Positions 1 to 9,606 are shown, counted from the stretch's first letter. The stretch: 64,000 bases of DNA from Maridesulfovibrio salexigens DSM 2638 (GCF_000023445.1 NC_012881.1:2844501-2908500); one strand, 5' to 3'. The notes: generated by a model from the sequence alone, not told the origin. Made by a program: numbers and translations.

Positions 1-1713
1 TTTATGATTTTGTTCATCCTGAACAAAACAGTTATCGTACAGGGTACAACACGTATTGCGGAAGTTGCCGCACGATTCACTCTTGACGCAATGCCCGGTA
101 AACAGATGGCGATTGAAGCTGACCTTAACTCCGGTCTTATCGATGAAGATGAAGCAAGATCCCAGCGAGAAAACCTCCGCCGCGAATCAGACTTTTACGG
201 TGCCATGGACGGTGCCGGTAAGTTTGTACAGGGGGACGTTAACGCAGGTATGCTCATCACCGCCATTAACATCATCGGCGGAATTCTTATCGGTGTACTG
301 CAAAAAGGAATGCACTGGACCGACGCAGCACAGACCTACACCCTGCTGACCATCGGTGACGGTCTCGTATCAACTATCCCTTCACTGATCATCTCCACCT
401 CCGCCGGTATCATCGTTTCCCGTGCAGCAGCAGAAGCCAAGATGGGTGAAGAATTCATCGGACAGCTTACTTTTCATTCTAGGGCACTCAAGCTGGTATC
501 CATCATTCTTGTGGTATTCGGGATTGTCCCCGGAATGCCCACCATTCCTTTCCTCTGCCTTGCTGCGATTATTTATGGAATATCTCTCCTCGGCCGCGAC
601 ACTGAAGCAGAAGAGCAGAAGGAAGAAGAAAAAGCACAAAAAGCCAAGGCCGAACAGCCTTCACTGGACAGCCCGGAAGAAGTTCAGGCACTGCTGCCTC
701 TAGACTCGCTGGAACTGGAAGTCGGCTACGGCCTCATCCCATTGGTTGATGAAGAACAGAGCGGCAACCTGCTTTCACGTATCCGCTCCATCCGCCGACA
801 GTACGCACTCGATATGGGTGTCATTATCCCGTCACTGCACCTGCGTGACAACCTGCAGCTCAAGCCCGGTGAATACCGCGTGCTCATTAAAGGCAACGCT
901 GTGGCCTCTGCTGAGATTCTCATCGACCACCAGCTGGCTATGGACCCGGGTGACGCAAAACACAGAATTAAAGGTATTGAAACAGTCGAGCCTGCATTCA
1001 ACCTTCCTGCTATCTGGATTCCCGATACCCAGAAAGAAGAAGCAATGCTTGCCGGATACACAGTTGTCGACCCCTCAACTGTTATCGCAACTCACCTTAC
1101 CGAAGTATTCCGCCGCAACCTCGGTGAATTCCTCGGCAGACAGGAAACACAGGATCTGCTGGACAACCTTTCTAAACGCGCTCCCAAGGCTGTTGAAGAC
1201 CTCGTTCCTAACATCCTCTCCCTCGGCGTGGTTCAGAAGGTGCTCCAGAACCTCGTTCGCGAAAACGTATCAATTCGCGACCTGCTGACTATTGTTGAAG
1301 CACTGGCTGACTACGGTCCCTCCATTCAGGACCCGAACCAGCTGACAGAATACGTCCGCTCCCACATGAGCAGAACTATTATAAAGCCTTACCTTGCCAG
1401 TGACGGCAGCCTGCCCATCATGACCTTCGGCCCCAATGTGGATGCCAAGCTTAATGATGCGGTTCGTTCATCCGAAAACGGTGGTTTTCTGGCCCTTGAT
1501 CCCGGCAGTGCCCAGCAGCTCATTCAAAGCGTTAATGCAACCGCTGAAGGTGTACTGGAAACTGACGGTCAACCGGTCCTCTTGTGTACTCCTCAACTGA
1601 GAAGCCACTTGGCACAACTGATGGTACGCTTCTTGCCTACAATCCCTGTAATATCGCAGGCCGAGATTCCTGCGAGCGTAAGAATCATGTCTGCGGGTAC
1701 CGTAGAGTTCTAA
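1..1713 (+). CDS. flhA: FlhA, flagellar type III export gate protein (5' end outside window)
   Basis: FlhA is the inner-membrane export gate of the flagellar type III secretion system; its cytoplasmic domain docks chaperone-substrate complexes. The reading frame is open to the first base, so about 120 N-terminal residues are missing compared with the usual near-690. The first residues in view hold the FHIPEP-family signature (RIAEVAARFTLDAMPGKQMA), followed by hydrophobic segments at roughly residues 85-100, 110-140 and 160-195. The acidic/lysine-rich linker near residues 200-220 leads into the long cytoplasmic domain. It ends 13 bases before flhF, so the two are co-transcribed. Call is secure from the signature and from the flhA-flhF-fleN-fliA order. 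Confidence 0.96.
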   Translation, partial: FMILFILNKTVIVQGTTRIAEVAARFTLDAMPGKQMAIEADLNSGLIDEDEARSQRENLRRESDFYGAMDGAGKFVQGDVNAGMLITAINIIGGILIGVLQKGMHWTDAAQTYTLLTIGDGLVSTIPSLIISTSAGIIVSRAAAEAKMGEEFIGQLTFHSRALKLVSIILVVFGIVPGMPTIPFLCLAAIIYGISLLGRDTEAEEQKEEEKAQKAKAEQPSLDSPEEVQALLPLDSLELEVGYGLIPLVDEEQSGNLLSRIRSIRRQYALDMGVIIPSLHLRDNLQLKPGEYRVLIKGNAVASAEILIDHQLAMDPGDAKHRIKGIETVEPAFNLPAIWIPDTQKEEAMLAGYTVVDPSTVIATHLTEVFRRNLGEFLGRQETQDLLDNLSKRAPKAVEDLVPNILSLGVVQKVLQNLVRENVSIRDLLTIVEALADYGPSIQDPNQLTEYVRSHMSRTIIKPYLASDGSLPIMTFGPNVDAKLNDAVRSSENGGFLALDPGSAQQLIQSVNATAEGVLETDGQPVLLCTPQLRSHLAQLMVRFLPTIPVISQAEIPASVRIMSAGTVEF

Positions 1714-1726
1714 AAAGGTTGGTAAT

Positions 1727-2815
1727 ATGCGGGTAAAAACATTCAGAGGTAGCAGCACTGCAGCGGTCTTCGCCGACATCAAAGCGGAATTCGGCGACAA
1801 CGCTATTATCCTCAGCAACAAATCAGTTGAAGAGGACGGCCGCAAGATCCATGAGATCATGGTCGGCGTTGACGGTCAGGAAGAAGCTGTTCCGGCGCAG
1901 GAGACAAGGGACGAAGTCATTGATGCCGCAATGAACAACATCCCGGACTGGAATCAGGAGTGGAACCAGATCAAGGGACATATGATGGCCCTGCTGAAGC
2001 CGCAGATGAACCTGAACCTGCTTGCTCCCCGCCAGCGCCTCGCACTGGAATACCTTGAGAGAGAAGGTGTTGAAAACAAGGTCATCCTTGATCTCTTTCA
2101 ACAGCTTCGCGGCGACAAGTCCAAAGCCATCCTGCCCGAACTGGAAAAAATAGCTCCTGTCCGCGCACTGGACTCAAAGAATTGGCCCCAGAAATTTCAG
2201 GCCCTCGCCGGACCGCACGGCGCAGGCAAAACCTCCACTATTATCCGCCTCGCACTTAAGGAAAAGAAAGAAAACCCCACAGCACGCATCTGTCTTGCCT
2301 CTGCTGATCAAGGACAAGGTAAAGGGCGTCTTGTCCTGCGCCACTACGCAGACCTTTCGGGGCTCGAATTCAGGGAACTGGCCAGTCGCGAAGATTTTGC
2401 CAAACTTATCGGTGAAAGCCGGAAATTTGACAGAGTCTTCATCGACCTCCCCGGTCTGGGCGGAAATGCAGAACTGGAAGGCTGGCTTACAGCATGCGGC
2501 ATGCACGGTCCCTGCGATCTGGCAGTACATCTGGTACTGAACCCATATTACGCTCCGGCGCAATACACAGCTTTCCTTAAAAAATTCCAATCTTCAAAAG
2601 TAAAAAGCCTCATCTGGACCAAACTTGATGAGGCATGCAACTACGGAGCACTGGTCAACACTTCTTATGAAAGCGGCCTACCGGTTTCCCTACTGTCTTA
2701 CGGCTCAGGATTAAGAAACAGCATGCAGCCGGCCTGTGAAAAAGACTTCTGGAGACTGGTCTTCAAACACCAGCTTCCAGTGCAGGAAAAAATGAATTTC
2801 GCTAAAGCGGTTTAA
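1727..2815 (+). CDS. flhF: FlhF, SRP-type GTPase for flagellar placement
   Basis: FlhF is a signal-recognition-particle family GTPase that sets the site, usually the pole, and number of flagella. It begins MRVKTFRG, typical of the family. The P-loop is AGPHGAGKTST, the second switch motif reads FIDLPGLGG and the guanine-specificity motif is TKLDE. At 362 residues it is of normal length. It lies 13 bases after flhA and about 100 bases before fleN, its usual antagonist. The gap 2816-2919 shows no clear terminator, so the operon probably continues. Confidence 0.95.
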   Translation: MRVKTFRGSSTAAVFADIKAEFGDNAIILSNKSVEEDGRKIHEIMVGVDGQEEAVPAQETRDEVIDAAMNNIPDWNQEWNQIKGHMMALLKPQMNLNLLAPRQRLALEYLEREGVENKVILDLFQQLRGDKSKAILPELEKIAPVRALDSKNWPQKFQALAGPHGAGKTSTIIRLALKEKKENPTARICLASADQGQGKGRLVLRHYADLSGLEFRELASREDFAKLIGESRKFDRVFIDLPGLGGNAELEGWLTACGMHGPCDLAVHLVLNPYYAPAQYTAFLKKFQSSKVKSLIWTKLDEACNYGALVNTSYESGLPVSLLSYGSGLRNSMQPACEKDFWRLVFKHQLPVQEKMNFAKAV

Positions 2816-2919
2816 CCGTTTTCTGCCCAAAAAAATAAGATAAATCAGGCACAATATTCGTTGCATAAAAATCGCTGGCAACGTAAACAGTATAGATAAA
2901 TAAGAACAGGGTGATACAA

Positions 2920-3747
2920 ATGAATTCCAATCTTCCCATGGTATTTTCAGTAACCTCCGGTAAGGGGGGCGTAGGCAAGACGAACGTTTCCGTAAACCTG
3001 GCCTACAACTTAAGCCGCATGGGCAAGAAAGTCTTGCTGCTGGATGCAGACCTCGGCCTCGCCAACGTTGACGTCCTGCTGGGCATTGCTCCCAAGTACA
3101 ACCTTTTCCATCTCTTTCACGAAGGGACTGGTATCAGGGAAGTTCTTCACAAGACCGATTACGGATTCGACATCCTCCCTGCTTCTTCCGGCGTGAGTGA
3201 CATGGTATCCCTTTCTACCGGCCAGAAACTGGACCTGCTGGAAGCAATGGACCACCTTGAAGAAGAGATCGACTACCTGATCGTTGATACCGGTGCAGGA
3301 ATCAACGACAACGTTCTCTACTTCAACCTTGCAGTTCAGGAACGCCTTCTGGTACTGACCCCGGAACCGACCTCCCTTACTGACGCATATGCGCTTATTA
3401 AAGTCATGAAACTGCATCACGGGGTTGACAAATTCAAGGTTCTGGTAAACATGGCACCGGACATGAAAGGAGCCAAAGAAGTTTTCAAGAAACTCTATAT
3501 GGCCTGTGACCATTTCCTTAGCGGAGTTTCTTTGGATCTGGTGGGAGTTATCCCCCGCGATCCCAACATGAGGCAGGCTGTCATCAAGCAGACTCCTCTG
3601 TGTAAGATTGCACCTTCAAGCCCGGCTTGTACCCAGATTGCTGAGACCGCTAAAAGAATAACCAAATGGAAAGCGACATCCGAGCTAGATGGTAATATCA
3701 AGTTCTTCTGGAAAAAACTCCTCTTCCAAGAACAGTCCGTGGCTTAA
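2920..3747 (+). CDS. fleN: FleN/FlhG, MinD-like ATPase controlling flagellar number
   Basis: ParA/MinD-superfamily ATPase that partners FlhF and limits flagellar number. The deviant Walker A motif SGKGGVGKTNV lies near the N-terminus, followed by LLLDADLGLANVDVLLG and a Walker B-like LIVDTGAG. I place the start at the ATG at 2920, with AGGGTG six bases upstream; an in-frame GTG at 2911 is possible but would use part of that ribosome site as its own start. The 3' end overlaps the start of fliA by 59 bases, implying tight co-expression. Confidence 0.93.
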   Translation: MNSNLPMVFSVTSGKGGVGKTNVSVNLAYNLSRMGKKVLLLDADLGLANVDVLLGIAPKYNLFHLFHEGTGIREVLHKTDYGFDILPASSGVSDMVSLSTGQKLDLLEAMDHLEEEIDYLIVDTGAGINDNVLYFNLAVQERLLVLTPEPTSLTDAYALIKVMKLHHGVDKFKVLVNMAPDMKGAKEVFKKLYMACDHFLSGVSLDLVGVIPRDPNMRQAVIKQTPLCKIAPSSPACTQIAETAKRITKWKATSELDGNIKFFWKKLLFQEQSVA

Positions 3748-4480
3748 TTTAGAGTCCGGATCTACTGGTTGGGAAGATTTTTCTCCCTCAGATCAAGAGG
3801 CGATAGTACGGCATTACTCACCGAAAATCCGTATTATCGCGCTCCGTATGAAAGCCAAGCTCCCGCAGAATGTGGAGCTGGGAGAGCTTATCAGTGCCGG
3901 AAGTTTAGGGCTTGTCGAATCACTTGGAAAATTTCGCCCTGAACTGAAGATCAAGTTCGAAACATACGCTGAAAACCGTATCAAAGGCGCCATGCTCGAT
4001 GAATTGCGGCGCATGGACTGGTTTTCACGCGGACTGCGCCAAAAAGTTAAGACAATCGAGAACTGCATTCGCGAGATTGAGCACGAGACAGGCGAAAAAC
4101 CTACCAGTGCTCAGCTTGAGGAAGCAACCGGATTTTCCGCCAAGGAAGTCCAGCAGGGACTCGAAGCCCTCCAGAATCAGCTTTGCGTCAATCTCGACGC
4201 ATTTAACGACAATATTCCAAGCAACAAAGATTCCCAGCTTGATGATGAGCCGTTCCAGTCTGCAGTTTTTCAAGAAACAGTAGACAAGGTAGCTGATCTG
4301 ATTGATAATTTGACGCCGAGGGAAAAACTGGTATTATCACTGTACTACGGGGAGGAACTCAATATGAAAGAGACCTCCGAAGTAATGGAAATTACAGAAG
4401 GCAGGGTATCCCAATTACACTCTCAGGCCTTGAAAAAATTGAGAAAAATGTTCCACGATAAATATTCTACGGAACCTTAA
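3689..4480 (+). CDS. fliA: FliA, flagellar sigma factor sigma-28
   Basis: Alternative sigma factor for late flagellar and chemotaxis genes. Sigma region 2 spans roughly residues 45-110 (KFETYAENRIKGAMLDELRR) and region 4 lies at the C-terminus (LTPREKLVLSLYYGEELNMK, then a helix-turn-helix). Length (263) is close to the family norm of about 240-260. The only plausible start is the ATG inside fleN; no in-frame ATG, GTG or TTG follows before region 2. cheY starts 10 bases after the stop. Confidence 0.94.
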   Translation: MVISSSSGKNSSSKNSPWLNLESGSTGWEDFSPSDQEAIVRHYSPKIRIIALRMKAKLPQNVELGELISAGSLGLVESLGKFRPELKIKFETYAENRIKGAMLDELRRMDWFSRGLRQKVKTIENCIREIEHETGEKPTSAQLEEATGFSAKEVQQGLEALQNQLCVNLDAFNDNIPSNKDSQLDDEPFQSAVFQETVDKVADLIDNLTPREKLVLSLYYGEELNMKETSEVMEITEGRVSQLHSQALKKLRKMFHDKYSTEP

Positions 4481-4490
4481 GGAGAAATAA

Positions 4491-4874
4491 ATGGCGATTG
4501 ATTACTCTATGAAAGTTCTTGTTGTGGATGACTTCGCAACCATGCGTCGTATTATTAAAAACATCCTCCGCCAGATCGGCTTCACCAACATTGTGGAAGC
4601 TGACGACGGAACAACTGCCTGGGAAACCCTGAACAAAGATGACAGCATCCAGTTCATCGTTTCCGACTGGAACATGCCCCAGATGACCGGCATTGAACTG
4701 CTGCGTAAAGTAAGAGCCAGTGAAGAGTTCGCCGATATTCCTTTCCTGATGGTTACTGCAGAAGCTCAGCAGGAGAACATCATTGAAGCTGTTCAGGCCA
4801 AGGTTTCCAACTACATTGTTAAGCCTTTCACCCCTGATACCCTCGGTCAGAAAATTAATAAGATTTTTGAATAA
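4491..4874 (+). CDS. cheY: CheY, chemotaxis response regulator
   Basis: Single receiver domain that, when phosphorylated by CheA, binds the flagellar switch. All key residues are present: acidic pocket D13/D14, phospho-acceptor D59 in VSDWNMP, T89 and K111 in the IVKPF motif. The 127-residue length is canonical. AAGGAGA stands before the ATG. It closes the fliA part of the operon; a strong inverted repeat follows at 4883. Confidence 0.94.
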   Translation: MAIDYSMKVLVVDDFATMRRIIKNILRQIGFTNIVEADDGTTAWETLNKDDSIQFIVSDWNMPQMTGIELLRKVRASEEFADIPFLMVTAEAQQENIIEAVQAKVSNYIVKPFTPDTLGQKINKIFE

Positions 4875-4882
4875 AAATTCCT

Positions 4883-4916
4883 GTTCAGCGGACATGTCAC
4901 GGCATGTCCGCTGAAC
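4883..4916 (+). terminator. Strong inverted repeat between cheY and fliL
   Basis: A perfect 14-bp stem (GTTCAGCGGACATG and its complement) with a 6-base loop, nine bases after the cheY stop. No clean T-run follows, so it may be a processing or attenuation hairpin, not a full intrinsic terminator. Confidence 0.55.
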
Positions 4917-4976
4917 CATATTTCAGGCGGCAGCTAAGGCAATTCCGCCCGGAACCTTGTCTATCAGGATACGTAC

Positions 4977-5681
4977 ATGCTCTTCCTCGCTGTTGATGAT
5001 ATTGATGACTCTGAATCCGGGGAAGATACTCAATCTTCAGCCCCTGCCAGCAAGGCAGCTCAAAAGGTAGAGCTGGACCTTGATGATGCGCCTTTTCTTG
5101 AAGACGAGGACGAGGAAGACGATATTCCGGAGGATGAACCGGAAGAACTTGAGGCTCTTGAGGAAGAGCCGGCTGAAAAAAAACCGAAAACCAAACTCTT
5201 CATTTTTATCGGAATCGGAGTAATCATACTCCTGCTTGTTGCGATTCTGGTAAAACTTTTCTTTTTTGACTCTCCCGCACCACCTCCCAAGGAAGAAACT
5301 GCTGTAGAAGAAACAGTGGAAGAAATTCCCATGGAAGCCCCCGATGACACTCCTCCGCCTCCACCGGAAGAACCCGGTGTAACCCTGCTGCGCATGGACC
5401 CGTTCTGGATTGAACAGAAGGATAAGGACGAGCGTACAAGATTCCTGATAGCCAGATTTGCAATGACAACAACAGATGAACGTGTTGTTGCAGAATATGG
5501 ACGCAAAACTCTCATCCTGCGCGATGCGGTCTACTTTTACCTCAAAAATAAAGATTTACAGTTTTTAGCCGATGAGAAGAATGTAGAGAAACTGAAAAAA
5601 GACCTGCTCATGGTGATCAACCAATACATTGTTGCAGGCGAATTTGAGAAAATCCTGTTTGAGGAGTATCTCGTGAGGTAA
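4977..5681 (+). CDS. fliL: FliL, flagellar basal-body-associated protein
   Basis: FliL is a single-pass inner-membrane protein beside the stator that supports torque. The protein has a very acidic N-terminal cytoplasmic stretch (about residues 9-68), one membrane span at 74-96, a proline/glutamate-rich linker, and a C-terminal periplasmic domain (about 130-234) ending in the usual YLVR-type tail. At 234 residues it is longer than the enteric protein because of the acidic N-terminus. AGGA seven bases before the ATG supports the start. Confidence 0.88.
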   Translation: MLFLAVDDIDDSESGEDTQSSAPASKAAQKVELDLDDAPFLEDEDEEDDIPEDEPEELEALEEEPAEKKPKTKLFIFIGIGVIILLLVAILVKLFFFDSPAPPPKEETAVEETVEEIPMEAPDDTPPPPPEEPGVTLLRMDPFWIEQKDKDERTRFLIARFAMTTTDERVVAEYGRKTLILRDAVYFYLKNKDLQFLADEKNVEKLKKDLLMVINQYIVAGEFEKILFEEYLVR

Positions 5682-5686
5682 AAATC

Positions 5687-6007
5687 ATGCCCGGTCCTGT
5701 GGATATGCCCCTGATCATCTCGCAGCTTGCGAATGTCCAGAAGATTTCCAACTCTGAAGTAACCAAGTCCGGCCTTCAGCAGACCCTCATGATCAATCCG
5801 GAAGAGCAGGAAAAGAACAAGGAAGCACAGAAGCAGATCCAAAAGACCGAAAAAGATGAAGCCGCTATATCTGTGCGCGATGACAGCGGAAGCAAGGGCG
5901 GTCAGCAGTTCAAGCGCAAAAGACAGAAAAAAGACGAAGAGCCAGAAGAAGAAACCCAGACCAAGAAGTCTCCGTGGTCCGGAAACATAATCAATGTAAA
6001 GATTTGA
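5687..6007 (+). CDS. Conserved small charged protein of the flagellar operon
   Basis: No family recognised. The 106-residue protein is soluble and highly charged: a short N-terminal segment (PLIISQLANVQKISNSEVTK), then a long Lys/Glu/Gln-rich, probably helical or disordered region. GAGGT six bases before the ATG and the 5-base gap after fliL make it a real operon member. Position suggests a flagellar accessory role, but nothing in the sequence states one. Confidence 0.75.
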   Translation: MPGPVDMPLIISQLANVQKISNSEVTKSGLQQTLMINPEEQEKNKEAQKQIQKTEKDEAAISVRDDSGSKGGQQFKRKRQKKDEEPEEETQTKKSPWSGNIINVKI

Positions 6008-6084
6008 GCTGGCGCACCTATTGCCCTTCTTTAATAAACAGGGCAAACTGTTACAGATACTATGAACCTCTACCTTAGCTAATT

Positions 6085-6495
6085 ATGACTGTATTCCTGC
6101 TCATTTTCTTTTCCATAACAGAGATAGCTCTGCTTATCGCCGTAATCTTTTTTTTCCTCAGGCTGCGCAAGTCCGAAGAACTGGTCACCCAGTTACAGGT
6201 TAAACAGGAAGAATTCGTCAAGAAACTTCAGTTTAACACCCAGCTTGAAAACGAGATGATGAATACCTTTGCCGAACGGCAAGAAGAGCTGGCTCAATTG
6301 GATATGATGCTGGACCGCAAATCCAAAAAGCTCAAAAAGATACTGTCTCAGGCTGAAGAATTTTCGCGCTCACCGCAGTTCCTGCGCCAGATCATACTCA
6401 CAGGTCACAAAGAAGGAAAACCCGTCAGCAGGCTCGCTAAAGCCACAGGGCTGTCTATTGAAGAAGTAGAGCTTATTATTGATCAGCATAGTTAA
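6085..6495 (+). CDS. Membrane-anchored coiled-coil protein, DUF2802-like
   Basis: An N-terminal membrane span (about residues 3-26) is followed by a coiled coil (about 30-85) and a short C-terminal helix-turn-helix-like segment (GKPVSRLAKATGLSIEEVEL). This architecture resembles DUF2802 proteins found beside chemotaxis/flagellar genes in other proteobacteria (remembered, not searched). No good ribosome site is visible before the ATG, so translation may depend on upstream transcript context. Function unknown. Confidence 0.72.
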   Translation: MTVFLLIFFSITEIALLIAVIFFFLRLRKSEELVTQLQVKQEEFVKKLQFNTQLENEMMNTFAERQEELAQLDMMLDRKSKKLKKILSQAEEFSRSPQFLRQIILTGHKEGKPVSRLAKATGLSIEEVELIIDQHS

Positions 6496-6501
6496 ACTAT
6501 C

Positions 6502-7335
6502 ATGAAAATTTCCAGATACGGTAATAGAGGCTTTGGCGGAGGCGGCAGTAAATCATCGGCACGCTCTGCCATGTTTCGCAAGAGATTTTCTGTTGGCGAT
6601 ATACTGCAAGGAAAGCTTATAAAATGGTATCAGCCAAAGTTGGGCTGGGTAATTATTGAAGATTTGGAACTACTTGCCAGCATCCAGACAAATGCAGCTC
6701 CCGGTGACATTCTCACTTTTCATGTCGAGCAACTCTACCCGGACATAATTCTTAAAGAAATCAACCCGAACCATCTGAACGGGCAAGGCGCATACATTAA
6801 CCCGGCTGAGATCACCCGTGAATTCGTCAGTAGCCGTGCAACATTCCAATCACAAGCCAGCTCTATTTTCAAAAAACTCAATGAAGAGAAAATATCCAGC
6901 ACCAATGCCCGAAAAGAACAATTTCTTGAACTGCTGGAAGATGACGTAAAAACCGCTGTAATATTTTTTAAAACTCTTGGATGTGCCGCAAGACTTAATT
7001 CTGTTTTAAAATCGACAAAGCTCTACTACATGCCGTGGCTGGTTCCCTGCGGACTCAATCAAGAGATTGTTATCAAGACCAGAGTAGATAACGATAATCC
7101 TGACAATTCATTCTATGAATTGCTATTCTCGCTGGACCTGCCCCCGTCCGTACCTGCCAGATTTAAAGTCATGTATAAGAAGCCGCAATGCGGATTCAAG
7201 CTGCTTACTGATAATATGCGCATAAAAGCCCTGCTCGAACCAAAATTCAAGGGGAAATTCCCCGAATTTCTCGGCATGGAACGCATCCCGCCGCACAACG
7301 CAGGCGGGGTTCTATCTGAACTGTTCTCCGGTTAA
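6502..7335 (+). CDS. Conserved hypothetical protein at the end of the flagellar operon
   Basis: 277 residues, no signal peptide or membrane span. A Gly/Ser-rich N-terminus (residues 1-25) precedes a small beta-rich domain (GDILQGKLIKWYQPKLGWV) and a C-terminal region with YELLFSLDLPPSVPARFKVM. I do not recognise a family. The start is 6 bases after the preceding stop, so the genes are coupled. Its stop overlaps the stop of the convergent chemoreceptor gene. Confidence 0.75.
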   Translation: MKISRYGNRGFGGGGSKSSARSAMFRKRFSVGDILQGKLIKWYQPKLGWVIIEDLELLASIQTNAAPGDILTFHVEQLYPDIILKEINPNHLNGQGAYINPAEITREFVSSRATFQSQASSIFKKLNEEKISSTNARKEQFLELLEDDVKTAVIFFKTLGCAARLNSVLKSTKLYYMPWLVPCGLNQEIVIKTRVDNDNPDNSFYELLFSLDLPPSVPARFKVMYKKPQCGFKLLTDNMRIKALLEPKFKGKFPEFLGMERIPPHNAGGVLSELFSG

Positions 7336-9464
7336 TCCTTCTCTACCTTGAATGCTGCCACTTCCTCTTCAAGGCTGGCAACGGAATTTGAAAGCTGCTC
7401 GGTAATTGAAACGAACTCAGTCAGAGCGTCTTTGGTCTGAATGGATGTCTCGCTAAGCTGAATCATGGCTTTGCTGATTTGCTCGGCCCCCTCGCTCTGA
7501 TTCTGCATACCTTCGTTTACAGATTCGAAACGCGGTGTCAGAGTCTGGACCTGATTTACCACCCCGGTAATTCCATCGCCAAGCACTGCTACATTGCTGA
7601 CCCCGTTCTCAACCTGCTTGCGGAACTTATCCATTTCCATAACTCCGGCAGAAACAGCTGAAAGCATCTCAGCCACAATCTTTTCGATATCAAGAGTAGA
7701 CATGGCTGTCTGGTCGGCAAGCTTACGAATTTCACGCGCTACAACTGAAAAGCCTTGGCCGAATTCCCCGGCCTTCTCAGCTTCGATTGCGGCATTTAAA
7801 GACAGCAGATTGATCTGCTCTGAAATCTTTGAAATAGAAGTCACCACTGAACTGATGTTGGCTGCTTTGGAATTAATCACTGAAAGTTTGGAAAAAATAC
7901 CGCCGGAAGCATCTCGCATGGCATCCATTGTCACGCCCATCTCACCAAGGTCACGAACACCCTGCGCCGCCAATTCGCCGGTAGAAACAGCAACAGTAGT
8001 GGACTCGTTCATAGTCCGGGCCAGTTCTTGCGATGTAGCGGAAATTTCACGGGATGAGCTCCCCAATTCCTGAGTCGCAGCAGCCTGATTCTCAACAGCT
8101 GCTTCAAGCTGATTGATGGCAGTGCCGAGCTTTAGAGCCGATCCGGTAACCTGATCCCCAGACCTCTGCACCTGACTGACCAGTGAGTTCAAGGTAAGCA
8201 ACATGGTGTGAATAGATTTAACAAGGTGATCCACCTCATCAAAACGCTTTTCTTTTCCAGTCTCGAAAGAATCCACGACTTTTTTCAGATGCCCCTTATC
8301 AGTGGCCATAGCAAAAACTTTCTTGGCCTCACGCAGATCCCCTTTGGAAACATGATGGGCGACCTTTGAGACACTGCGGATAGGCAGGCAAATTCTGCGG
8401 ATCACATAATAAATCACACCGATGGTCAGCAACAGAATGATAAAGCTGATTGCGCCCTGCTTTATGATCAGCTCCTCTACAGGTGCAAATATCTCCTGCT
8501 TGGGCACAGTTGAAGCCACGTACCAGCCCAAGGGGGCAAAATAACGGACATAAGATTGGCGCTCGACAATTTCACCATCCTGACGGCGCACCTTATAATC
8601 AAGCCGCCAATCCCCAAGTTTTCCTACTTCCTTAAGGTCATGCATCAGGGAATTGCCGGTATTCAAATTCAAAGTTTTTGCGAAATCAGGCCCGGCACCT
8701 AAAGGAGGAACAAGTACATTCTTATTGTTATCGAAAATAAAAAGACGTCCTGTTTCTGCCAGCCTGATTTGTGAAAACCCCTTACGCATATCACGAATGA
8801 GGTCCTGTTTCTGGTTTTCTACCGCGCCTTCAATATCATCCACGTAGGCTCCGGTACCGATAATCCACCCCCATTTTGGAAAACCTTTTACGTATAAAAG
8901 CTTTGAGATCGGATCATTCTCTCCCAATCTGGTCCACAGCAAATTAACAAACCCACCGCCTTCGCGAGTAGCCTTGCGTATCATATCAGGACCATATGCA
9001 TATCCATTCTTATCAACACCCTTTGATAAATCACGACCTTCAAGAGAACGATCCGGGTGGGCAAGAGCTTTTAACTTATCAGTATAAATGAAAAAATAAT
9101 CATTATTAAAATATCTTGTATTACGCGCGAGTTTGAAAGCCGCTTCCTTTGCTTCCTTTTCGGTCAGCTCACCGGCCTTGTAGAGTTCGTAAAAACTGCC
9201 GACCTGAGCAAGAAAAAGAGTCATCGCATCCTTTACTGCCTGCTTGCGGTCTTGAAATGCATGTTTGCGGTAGCGGTCAAGGGCCTGATGACCTTCCTGA
9301 AGATAAAGCATCCCGACCCTGATAGTGTTCCGGGCTGTCCGCCCTTGAAAATGAGCCATATCTTCTTCGAGAGTTGAACTCGTAAATACAAGCGTAACAA
9401 TAGATGAAGCAATGACAACGGCTGCAACTATATATGAGATTCTAGTGCTGATTGACCGGAACAT
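7332..9464 (-). CDS. Methyl-accepting chemotaxis protein with Cache sensor
   Basis: Transmembrane chemoreceptor signalling to CheA/CheW. Membrane spans lie near residues 9-29 and 335-356. The periplasmic part looks like tandem Cache domains (FFIYTDKLKALAHPD; VKGFPKWGWIIGTGAYVDDI; second unit around GWYVASTVPKQEIFAPVEEL). A HAMP-like linker and the conserved signalling hairpin follow (NAAIEAEKAGEFGQGF). No C-terminal CheR-binding pentapeptide is seen. GAAGGAGA precedes the ATG. The ligand cannot be inferred; Cache domains often bind small organic acids or amino acids. Confidence 0.93.
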   Translation of the reverse strand: MFRSISTRISYIVAAVVIASSIVTLVFTSSTLEEDMAHFQGRTARNTIRVGMLYLQEGHQALDRYRKHAFQDRKQAVKDAMTLFLAQVGSFYELYKAGELTEKEAKEAAFKLARNTRYFNNDYFFIYTDKLKALAHPDRSLEGRDLSKGVDKNGYAYGPDMIRKATREGGGFVNLLWTRLGENDPISKLLYVKGFPKWGWIIGTGAYVDDIEGAVENQKQDLIRDMRKGFSQIRLAETGRLFIFDNNKNVLVPPLGAGPDFAKTLNLNTGNSLMHDLKEVGKLGDWRLDYKVRRQDGEIVERQSYVRYFAPLGWYVASTVPKQEIFAPVEELIIKQGAISFIILLLTIGVIYYVIRRICLPIRSVSKVAHHVSKGDLREAKKVFAMATDKGHLKKVVDSFETGKEKRFDEVDHLVKSIHTMLLTLNSLVSQVQRSGDQVTGSALKLGTAINQLEAAVENQAAATQELGSSSREISATSQELARTMNESTTVAVSTGELAAQGVRDLGEMGVTMDAMRDASGGIFSKLSVINSKAANISSVVTSISKISEQINLLSLNAAIEAEKAGEFGQGFSVVAREIRKLADQTAMSTLDIEKIVAEMLSAVSAGVMEMDKFRKQVENGVSNVAVLGDGITGVVNQVQTLTPRFESVNEGMQNQSEGAEQISKAMIQLSETSIQTKDALTEFVSITEQLSNSVASLEEEVAAFKVEKD

Positions 9465-9572
9465 GAATTCTCCTTCAAAATGAAACTACCTACAGGCTAT
9501 TGAAATCAATACAGCCATTTTTACCGCTGCATACATTGTAGTCAAGCCTGTCTCTGAAATATCTGCATAACA

Positions 9573-9606
9573 GCAAAAAAAAAGACCCGCCAAAAAGACG
9601 GGTCTT
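9573..9606 (-). terminator. Intrinsic terminator after lpxC
   Basis: Stem AAGACCCG/CGGGTCTT (9582-9589 with 9599-9606), followed on the minus strand by a run of nine T. It lies 24 bases after the lpxC stop. Confidence 0.85.

Noticed and set aside
2816-2919. Sigma-54 promoter before fleN (GGCAC and TTGCA blocks)
   Set aside because: The distance between the GG and GC elements is 13 bases, not the required 10.
5060-5515. Long minus-strand frame opposite fliL, rich in serine
   Set aside because: It is the antisense of the Glu/Asp-rich region of FliL.
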